A stretch of DNA of 64,000 nt, from the NCBI RefSeq assembly GCF_002086125.1, contig NZ_MVHG01000015.1:1-64000 (forward strand), read 5' to 3'. The translations under genes and the position numbers were made by a program. The stretch comes from Mycobacterium arosiense ATCC BAA-1401 = DSM 45069 (GTDB lineage Bacteria > Actinomycetota > Actinomycetes > Mycobacteriales > Mycobacteriaceae). The notes beneath the pieces were generated by a model that had not been told where the DNA came from, did no database searches, and saw nothing but the letters and a program-made list of their open reading frames with translations. Of this stretch, positions 58,318 through 64,000 are shown in pieces (within the stretch, counting starts at the first letter, position 1; every line of letters begins with the position of its first letter).

Positions 58318-59502
58318 TCAGCGGAAGGCGTCGCTGCCGGTGAACGCCTGGCCGAGGACGAGCTGGTGCATCTCCGGTGTGCCCTCGTACGTCAGCACCG
58401 ATTCCAGGTTCACCATGTGCCGGATGACGGGGTATTCCAGCGATATTCCGTTGCCGCCCAATATGGTTCGTGCGGTCCGGCAGATCTTGATCGCCTCGCG
58501 GGTGTTGTTGAGCTTGCCGAAGCTGACCTGCTCGGGTCGCAGCCCGGCGCTGTCCTTGAGGCGGCCGAGGTGCAGCGAGAGCAGCTGGCCCTTGTGCAGC
58601 TCGACGGCCATGTCGACGAGCTTGGCCTGGGTCAGCTGGAAGCCGGCGATGGGGCGGCCGAACTGGGTGCGCTGCGTGGCGTAATCCAATGCGGCCTGCC
58701 ACGCCGAGCGCGCGGCTCCCATCGAGCCCCAGACGATTCCGTAGCGGGCCTCGGACAGACAGGACAGCGGCCCGCGCAGCCCCTTGGCCTCGGGCAGCAT
58801 CGCCTCGGCGGGCACCCGCACGTCGTCGAGCACCAGCTCGCTGGTGATGGAGGCCCGCAGCGAGAGCTTGTGATGAATCGTGTTGGCGGAGAACCCCGGT
58901 GTCTTGGTGGGCACGATGAAGCCGCGGATGCCGTCGTCGGTGGCGGCCCACACGACGGCGACGTCGGCCACCGAGCCGTTGGTGATCCACAGCTTGCGGC
59001 CGTTGAGCACCCAGTCCGAACCATCTTTGCGGGCCCGAGTTTTCATGGCGGCGGGATCGGAGCCGACGTCGGGTTCGGTCAGTCCGAAGCAGCCGAGCAG
59101 CTCGCCGGTGGCCATGCCGGGCAGCCATTGTTGTTTCTGCTCCTCGGATCCGAAATTCCAGATCGCGAACATGGCCAGCGAACCCTGCACCGAGACCATC
59201 GACCGAAGGCCGGAGTCGGCGGCCTCGAGCTCCACGCACGCCAGTCCGTAGTGCACGGCCGAGGCGCCGCCGCAGCCGTACCCATTCAGGTGCATGCCCA
59301 GCAGGCCGAGCTGACCGAACCCCTTGGCCAGTTCGCGCACCGGCAGGTCGCCGATCTCGAACCACTCCGCCACGTGCGGCAGGACGTTCTCGGCGCAGAA
59401 TTGCCTGACGGTGTCGCGCACCGCGAGCTCGTCGCTGGATAGCGAGGCGTCGAGGCCGAGCGGGTCGTCGGGGTCGAAGGCGGGTGGCGTCTGGGTGCTC
59501 AT
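58318..59502 (-). CDS. fadE7: Acyl-CoA dehydrogenase FadE7 (glutaryl-CoA dehydrogenase-like)
   Basis: 394 aa, nearly the same length as Rv0400c. CFGLTEPDVGSDPAAMKTRA, LWITNGSVADVAVV, and the catalytic Glu in LTYEGTPEMHQLVLG near 372. GYGCGGASAVHYGLACVELE and SGLRSMVSVQGSLAM with the substrate-binding Arg resemble glutaryl-CoA dehydrogenases. First gene of the fadE7-fadE-tetR-secreted-protein operon. Confidence 0.92.
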   Translation of the reverse strand: MSTQTPPAFDPDDPLGLDASLSSDELAVRDTVRQFCAENVLPHVAEWFEIGDLPVRELAKGFGQLGLLGMHLNGYGCGGASAVHYGLACVELEAADSGLRSMVSVQGSLAMFAIWNFGSEEQKQQWLPGMATGELLGCFGLTEPDVGSDPAAMKTRARKDGSDWVLNGRKLWITNGSVADVAVVWAATDDGIRGFIVPTKTPGFSANTIHHKLSLRASITSELVLDDVRVPAEAMLPEAKGLRGPLSCLSEARYGIVWGSMGAARSAWQAALDYATQRTQFGRPIAGFQLTQAKLVDMAVELHKGQLLSLHLGRLKDSAGLRPEQVSFGKLNNTREAIKICRTARTILGGNGISLEYPVIRHMVNLESVLTYEGTPEMHQLVLGQAFTGSDAFR

Positions 59503-59555
59503 GTGATCAGCCTGCCACCGCCGGGCCGACGGTTACCACCGAAGGGCCGCCGTAG

Positions 59556-59569
59556 TGAATGCCTATTCA
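59556..59569. promoter_or_regulatory. Palindrome upstream of the fadE7 operon
   Basis: TGAAT-GCCT-ATTCA is a perfect 5-base dyad 54 bases upstream of fadE7, in the gap shared with the divergent DUF3054 gene. It is a plausible binding site for the TetR regulator of the same operon. Confidence 0.4.
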
Positions 59570-59638
59570 TCGCTGACGAATCTAGGTTCACCGCGGCTGC
59601 GCGGTCAAGATCGGGCGGCGTCCCGGTAGTCTCGCTGC

Positions 59639-60010
59639 ATGCTTGGGCGCAAGCGGCCGGCCTGGCTCGCGGTGGACGTCATCGCCGTGCTGGTGTTCTG
59701 CGCCGTGGGGCGCCGCAGCCACGACGAGGGCCTCAACATCACCGGCGTCGCCATGACGGCGTGGCCGTTTCTCACCGGCACCGTCGTCGGGTGGGTCGTC
59801 TCCCGCGCGTGGCGGCGGCCGACGGCGGTGGCGCCGACCGGGGTCAGCGTGTGGCTGTGCACCGTGGTCGTCGGCATGCTGCTGCGCAAGGCGACGTCCG
59901 CGGGCGTGGCGGCAAGTTTCGTAATGGTGGCCACGACGGTCACCGCGGTGTTGTTGCTGGGCTGGCGAGTGGCCGCCGCGGTGTCCCTGCGGCGCCGCTC
60001 CGGCGTCTGA
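59639..60010 (+). CDS. DUF3054 membrane protein (Rv0401 homologue)
   Basis: 123 aa with four hydrophobic segments. The N-terminal AWLAVDVIAVLVFCAVGRRS and the WPFLTGTVVGWVVSRAWRRP match DUF3054. The basic C-terminus (SLRRRSGV) should face the cytoplasm. Function unknown. It ends seven bases before the methyltransferase gene. Confidence 0.85.
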   Translation: MLGRKRPAWLAVDVIAVLVFCAVGRRSHDEGLNITGVAMTAWPFLTGTVVGWVVSRAWRRPTAVAPTGVSVWLCTVVVGMLLRKATSAGVAASFVMVATTVTAVLLLGWRVAAAVSLRRRSGV

Positions 60011-60017
60011 GCCGACC

Positions 60018-60899
60018 ATGGCGCAGACGGTTGACCTGGCCGTGACCGCGGCCTTCGGCGCGGCCGCGCGGGCGGTGGCCACGCACCGGGGCCTGCTGAA
60101 CGATCCGTTCGCCGAGCCGCTGTTGTGCGCCGCCGGGATCGACTACCTCACCCGCGCGATCAAGGACCACGTGTTCGCGGCCGACGAGGGCGACGACCCG
60201 GCCGTGACGGCGCTGATGGACGCGTTGGCGGCGCACACGCGGTTCGTGGATGAATTCCTGGCCGACGCCGGCCGGGCGGGAATCCGCCAGGTGGTGATCC
60301 TGGCGTCGGGTTCGGACACCCGGCCGTACCGGCTGTGGTGGCCCAGGGGCACCACGGTCTATGAGGTCGATCGGCCACAGGTGCTCGACTTCAAAGCCGA
60401 GGTGCTGCGCAAGCTGGACGCCGAATTGGCCACCCACCGGTGCGCGGTCGGCACTGAGCTGAGCCGGGATTGGCCGGCGGCGCTGCGCCGGGTCGGGTTC
60501 GACGCCGCCCAGCCCACGGTCTGGGTCGCCGAGCAGTTGCTCGTCGGCTACTTGGCGCCCGACGAGCAGAATCGACTGCTCGACGCCGTGACCGCCTCGA
60601 GCGCTCCCGGCAGCCGGTTCACGGCCGACCACATGCCCACCTGGAATCCGTTGCAGCTCGGGGCCGAGCGCGCTTTCGTCGACGGCTGGCGGCGGCGCGG
60701 CCTGGACCTCGACCTGGCCAGCCTGACCCATCCCGGCGAATACCATTATTTGCCAGAGTATTTGGCGAACCAGGGCTGGAAAACGGCCGGGCGCGACATC
60801 ACCGAACTGTTGGGTGCGATAGGCCTAGACAAGCGGCGACGGACGGGCCCCGGCGACTCCGAGTTCGTCCCGGAATACCTCACCGCGACCCGCGTTTGA
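60018..60899 (+). CDS. SAM-dependent methyltransferase, TIGR00027/LCM-like family
   Basis: 293 aa of the large mycobacterial family typified by many Rv genes. The SAM motif reads QVVILASGSDTRPYRLWWP near 91-109 (usual form LAAGLDTRAYRL), the acidic ribose ligand is in VYEVDRPQVLDFK, and a late Asp/Glu region follows in VWVAEQLLVGYL. The N-terminal SMASA-type sequence is MAQTVDLAVTAAFGAAARAV. Substrate unknown. Probably co-transcribed with the gene on each side. Confidence 0.85.
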   Translation: MAQTVDLAVTAAFGAAARAVATHRGLLNDPFAEPLLCAAGIDYLTRAIKDHVFAADEGDDPAVTALMDALAAHTRFVDEFLADAGRAGIRQVVILASGSDTRPYRLWWPRGTTVYEVDRPQVLDFKAEVLRKLDAELATHRCAVGTELSRDWPAALRRVGFDAAQPTVWVAEQLLVGYLAPDEQNRLLDAVTASSAPGSRFTADHMPTWNPLQLGAERAFVDGWRRRGLDLDLASLTHPGEYHYLPEYLANQGWKTAGRDITELLGAIGLDKRRRTGPGDSEFVPEYLTATRV

Positions 60900-60908
60900 G
60901 CCTTGGTG

Positions 60909-61409
60909 ATGCCGGAGTCAACCACGCCCCACGGCCAACTGCGGTTCGTGTCGGTCACTTACGACGACCCGCTGGCGCAACCGCTGCTGGCCGAACTGGC
61001 CGTCGAGTATGCGCAACGGTACGGCGGCACACCGAGCGCCCACCTGGCCTGGCTGCCCGTGCCCGAGGCCGAGTTGGCGCCGCCGGACGGCGGACTGCTG
61101 ATCGGCGTCGTGGACGGGGTGCCGGTGACCGGCGGTGCGTTTCGCCGCTACGACGCCGAGACCGCCGAGCTGAAGCGGATTTGGACCGACGGCGCGCACC
61201 GGCGCCGCGGCTACGCCAGGGCGCTGCTGGCTGCGCTGGAGGCCGAAACCCTGGCGCGGGGGTATCGGCGGCTCTACCTGATCACCGGCAACCGGCAGCC
61301 CGAGGCCGAGGCGCTCTATGACGCGACGGGATACACCCGGACAACACCGGATCCGCTGCCTAACTGGGGCCCGTTCATTCCGATCGCCTTCGAGAAGTGG
61401 CTGAGTTAG
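60909..61409 (+). CDS. GNAT-family N-acetyltransferase
   Basis: 166 aa. Motif A for acetyl-CoA pyrophosphate binding is AELKRIWTDGAHRRRGYARA near 80-99 (RxxGxA form), followed by a typical EALYDATGYTRT near the C-terminus. ATG at 60909 is taken as the start; TTG and GTG lie just upstream in frame. Substrate unknown. Confidence 0.85.
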   Translation: MPESTTPHGQLRFVSVTYDDPLAQPLLAELAVEYAQRYGGTPSAHLAWLPVPEAELAPPDGGLLIGVVDGVPVTGGAFRRYDAETAELKRIWTDGAHRRRGYARALLAALEAETLARGYRRLYLITGNRQPEAEALYDATGYTRTTPDPLPNWGPFIPIAFEKWLS

Positions 61410-61559
61410 GCGTTTGCTGCTGGCTTCGCCTTCACCAGTGTGAATCGTCGGCTTTCGGTGTGAATTCTTGGTGGCGACACGCCGACAACAGCCGCCGTAG
61501 GTTCACGCTGAAGACCAAGGATTCTCGCTCAAACCCGTGAATTCGCAGTCGGTTTCGCC
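61410..61559. repeat. Short non-coding stretch with repeated GTGTGAAT/GTGAATTC words
   Basis: 150 bases between convergent genes. GTGTGAAT occurs twice, GTGAATTC twice, and TTCACGCTG once in opposite sense, giving several possible hairpins. It may be a copy of a mycobacterial intergenic repeat. No coding frame is supported. Confidence 0.3.
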
Positions 61560-62306
61560 TTACTGGGCAAGCGCGACTGCCCGCGCCGTCGCTTCCCGGA
61601 TCGGGCCGCGCCACACGTCGCCGTGGCCGGGCAACAGGACCTCGGTGTCCAGCAGGGCCAGTGCGTCCAGGCTGCGCAGCGAGTTCTGCTGGCTGTGGCT
61701 GAACACCGCGGGCAGCAGCTGCGGCCCACCCCGGCACAGCAGTGGGTGCCCGGTGATCAGCGCGTCGCCGCTGACCAGCGCCCCGTCCACCACGTACGAG
61801 CAGTGCCCGCTGGTGTGCCCGGGGGTGAACACCGGCCTCGGGTGACCCGGCAGCGCGGCGGCCACCTCGGCGGTCAGCGGCCGGGTGGCGGGAATGCCGT
61901 CGCGGATCAAGCCGCCGCTGCGCAGCACGTGCAGGCCCCACGCCGCCCACCGTGGCCGCCAAATGCGCAGGGCCACATCGAAAACCGATGCCTGTTGCAG
62001 GTACTCCCGCTTGGCGTGGCCCACCTCCTCGGCGTGGCAGTACACGGCGGTGCCGTATTCGCTGGCGAGCCAGATCGCCGAGCCCAGGTGGTCGATGTGT
62101 GCGTGCGTGAGCAGGACGGCGCGCACGTCGCCGGGGCCGTAGCTGAGCTCCCGCAGCGACGACAGCACGGCCTCGCGGTCGCCGGGATATCCGGCGTCGA
62201 TCATCAGCACGCCGGTGCCGTCGACGACCAGCGTCCAGTTAACGGCCTCTCCCTGGGCGAGGTACACCGTATCGGTCACTTGAACCAGAGCTGGTGCCGA
62301 TCCCAT
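61560..62306 (-). CDS. Metallo-beta-lactamase-fold hydrolase (Rv0406c homologue)
   Basis: 248 aa. Zinc motif HAHIDH (68-73), then FTPGHTSGHCSYVVDGALVS with the third His near 162-166 and GDALITG with the bridging Asp; the distal LLPGHGDVW has the last His. Family members hydrolyse thioesters, lactones or similar. ATG at 62306 starts MGSAPALVQVTDTVYLAQGE. The tandem repeat begins only 15 bases upstream, so its promoter lies in or beyond the array. Confidence 0.85.
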   Translation of the reverse strand: MGSAPALVQVTDTVYLAQGEAVNWTLVVDGTGVLMIDAGYPGDREAVLSSLRELSYGPGDVRAVLLTHAHIDHLGSAIWLASEYGTAVYCHAEEVGHAKREYLQQASVFDVALRIWRPRWAAWGLHVLRSGGLIRDGIPATRPLTAEVAAALPGHPRPVFTPGHTSGHCSYVVDGALVSGDALITGHPLLCRGGPQLLPAVFSHSQQNSLRSLDALALLDTEVLLPGHGDVWRGPIREATARAVALAQ

Positions 62307-62320
62307 GCCCGCGAGTGTAG

Positions 62321-62572
62321 GGCGCGGCGGGTCGCGACCCTTGGCGCAGGAGCGATCGCAAGCGCGGCGTAGCCGGGCGCGGCGGGTCGCGACCCTTGGC
62401 GCAGGAGCGATCGCAAGCGCGGCGTAGCCGGGCGCGGCGGGTCGCGACCCTTGGCGCAGGAGCGATCGCAAGCGCGGCGTAGCCGGGCGCGGCGGGTCGC
62501 GACCCTTGGCGCAGGAGCGATCGCAAGCGCGGCGTAGCCGGGCGCGGCGGGTCGCGACCCTTGGCGCAGGAG
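62321..62572. repeat. 55-bp tandem repeat between the Rv0406c homologue and fgd1
   Basis: GGCGCGGCGGGTCGCGACCC begins at 62321, 62376, 62431, 62486 and 62541, giving four complete 55-base units and a fifth partial one, all identical. Each unit contains the 12-base palindrome GGGTCGCGACCC and GCGATCGC. The array fills almost the whole divergent promoter region. Its last AGGAG (62568-62572) sits 12 bases before the fgd1 GTG and may be the ribosome-binding site. The period is not a multiple of three. Confidence 0.95.
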
Positions 62573-62584
62573 TAGAAAGAACGA

Positions 62585-63595
62585 GTGGCTGAACTGAAAC
62601 TCGGATACAAAGCTTCCGCTGAACAATTTGCACCGCGCGAGCTCGTCGAACTCGCTGTCGCCGCCGAGGGGCACGGCATGGACAGCGCAACCGTCAGTGA
62701 CCACTTCCAGCCGTGGCGGCACGAGGGTGGGCACGCGCCGTTCTCGCTGGCCTGGATGACCGCCGTCGGCGAGCGCACCAAGAGGCTGGTGCTGGGCACC
62801 TCGGTGCTGACCCCGACCTTCCGGTACAACCCCGCCGTCATCGCGCAGGCGTTCGCCACGATGGGGTGCCTGTACCCGGATCGCATTTTCCTCGGCGTCG
62901 GCACCGGCGAGTCGCTCAACGAGATCGCCACCGGATACGAGGGCGAGTGGCCGGAGTTCAAGGAACGCTATGCCCGGCTGCGCGAATCGGTGCGGCTGAT
63001 GCGCGAACTGTGGCTGGGCGACCGCGTCGACTTCGAGGGCGAGTATTACCACACCAAGGGCGCCTCCATCTATGACGTGCCCGAGGGCGGCATCCCGATC
63101 TACATCGCCGCGGGCGGTCCGCAGGTGGCCAAGTACGCGGGCCGCGCCGGCGACGGGTTCATCTGCACCTCGGGCAAGGGCGAGGAGCTGTATAAGGACA
63201 AGCTGATGCCCGCCATGAGGGAGGGCGCGGAGGCGGCCGGCAAGAACCCCGACGACGTCGACCGGATGATCGAAATCAAGATCTCCTACGACACCGACCC
63301 GGACAAGGCGCTGGAGAACACCCGGTTCTGGGCGCCGCTGTCGCTGACGGCCGAACAGAAGACCGGCATTCACGACCCGCTGGAAATGGAGAAGGCCGCC
63401 GACGAGCTGCCCATCGAGCAGGTCGCCAAGCGCTGGATCGTGGCTTCGGATCCCGACGAGGCGGTCGAAAAGGTGGGCCAGTACGTGAAATGGGGCCTGA
63501 ACCACCTGGTGTTCCACGCACCCGGCCATGACCAGCGCCGGTTCCTCGAGCTCTTCGAGAAGGACCTGGCGCCGCGGCTGCGGCGACTGGCCTGA
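62585..63595 (+). CDS. fgd1: F420-dependent glucose-6-phosphate dehydrogenase
   Basis: Oxidises glucose-6-phosphate to 6-phosphogluconolactone while reducing coenzyme F420. 336 aa, as in Rv0407, and collinear with it. Luciferase-like TIM barrel; the catalytic residues known from M. tuberculosis are present: His40 and Trp44 in [13 protein letters not shown] and Glu109 in [14 protein letters not shown]. Reduced F420 is needed to activate nitroimidazoles such as pretomanid and delamanid. GTG start; the 55-base array lies immediately upstream. Confidence 0.97.
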   Translation: MAELKLGYKASAEQFAPRELVELAVAAEGHGMDSATVSDHFQPWRHEGGHAPFSLAWMTAVGERTKRLVLGTSVLTPTFRYNPAVIAQAFATMGCLYPDRIFLGVGTGESLNEIATGYEGEWPEFKERYARLRESVRLMRELWLGDRVDFEGEYYHTKGASIYDVPEGGIPIYIAAGGPQVAKYAGRAGDGFICTSGKGEELYKDKLMPAMREGAEAAGKNPDDVDRMIEIKISYDTDPDKALENTRFWAPLSLTAEQKTGIHDPLEMEKAADELPIEQVAKRWIVASDPDEAVEKVGQYVKWGLNHLVFHAPGHDQRRFLELFEKDLAPRLRRLA

Positions 63596-63621
63596 GGGGC
63601 CTTTGCCCCGGTGTCGGTCCA

Positions 63622-64000
63622 GTGACAGCGATCTATATCGCGGCCCCCGAGCCGGAGACCGGGAAGTCGACGATCGCGCTCGGGCTGCTGCACCGGCTGA
63701 CCGCGACGGTCGCCAAAGTCGGTGTGTTCCGCCCGATTACGCGCTCCGACGACGGTGAGGACCGCGACTACATCCTGGAACTGCTGTTGTCGCGGACCAC
63801 CGCGGGCCTGACCTACGAGCAATGCGTCGGCGTCACCTATGCGCAGCTGCACGCCGACTTTGACGCGGCCATCGCCGGCATCGTCGACGCCTACCACGCG
63901 GTGGCCGAGATGTGCGACGTGGTGGTGATCGTCGGCAGCGACTACACCGATGTGGCCCGGCCCGCGGAGCTTTCGACCAACGCGCGCATCGCGGTCAATC
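63622..64000 (+). CDS. pta: Phosphate acetyltransferase, N-terminal part
   Basis: Interconverts acetyl-CoA and acetyl phosphate. Only the first 126 residues are inside the window. Start MTAIYIAAPEPETGKSTIAL has a BioD-like P-loop (ETGKST), then VGVFRPITRSDDGEDRDYIL and VVVIVGSDYTDVARPAELST, typical of the N-terminal domain of long Pta. GTG at 63622 is the only in-frame start nearby. Position after fgd1 matches Rv0408. Confidence 0.9.
   Translation, partial: MTAIYIAAPEPETGKSTIALGLLHRLTATVAKVGVFRPITRSDDGEDRDYILELLLSRTTAGLTYEQCVGVTYAQLHADFDAAIAGIVDAYHAVAEMCDVVVIVGSDYTDVARPAELSTNARIAVN

Noticed and set aside
62321-62572. CRISPR array
   Set aside because: The 55-base units are contiguous and identical throughout, with no variable spacers and no cas genes.

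Overview
The window is high-GC chromosomal DNA of a slow-growing Mycobacterium. Protein sequences and gene order closely follow M. tuberculosis H37Rv Rv0322 to Rv0408 (udgA, rmlA, aspC, dnaK-grpE-dnaJ-hspR, clpB, ttfA, pyrE, purA, purT, metZ, ndhA, fadE7, fgd1, pta). Accessory genes and repeats set it apart from M. tuberculosis and fit the M. avium complex or a close relative. Species assignment is inference from remembered sequences; no search was run.

Layout. 1-230: end of an IS5-family insertion sequence abutting a degenerate tandem repeat. 398-7609: udgA, then an accessory operon of a TauD-like dioxygenase, a three-part sulfonate-type ABC importer and an asparaginase-family enzyme, facing an MFS transporter. 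7924-13296: methyltransferase, mycothiol-dependent enzyme, SnoaL-like protein, rmlA, YibE/F-like membrane protein and aspC. 13328-18875: a membrane Fe-S oxidoreductase with a repetitive tail, then two membrane proteins with Thr-rich tails, one carrying an Hsp70-like domain. 19481-25914: sugar porter with a leader peptide, DUF488 protein, lipoprotein, a decarboxylase-like amidohydrolase with a frameshifted aldehyde dehydrogenase, and a divergent LysR regulator. 25915-36446: the heat-shock block (dnaK operon and clpB, each with HspR-type inverted repeats), a flavohaemoglobin-epimerase pair and ttfA. 36504-44765: SDR, pyrE, lipoprotein, RNA methyltransferase, GH76-like protein, fused CoA transferase, DedA, a truncated fba and the Rv0361 and Rv0360c homologues. 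44781-53617: CDF exporter, site-2 protease, secreted phosphatase-like protein, purA, thioesterase, purT, rhodanese and metZ. 53625-64000: type II NADH dehydrogenase, a 42-aa secreted peptide, a frameshifted secreted protein, TetR, two acyl-CoA dehydrogenases, small metabolic genes, a metallo-beta-lactamase-fold gene, a 55-bp tandem array, fgd1 and the start of pta.

How they work together. HspR (29790-30173) probably represses both its own operon and clpB through CTTGAGT-N7-ACTCAAG-like sites. The TetR gene sits in an operon with two fadE genes, and a palindrome lies upstream of the first. The importer, TauD-like and asparaginase-like genes are coupled by 4-11 base overlaps and look like one scavenging pathway. 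Several loci are damaged. fba stops at codon 187 and the expected mgtE neighbour is absent. An aldehyde dehydrogenase and a secreted-protein gene are frameshifted. A histidine-phosphatase-like protein lacks its second catalytic His.
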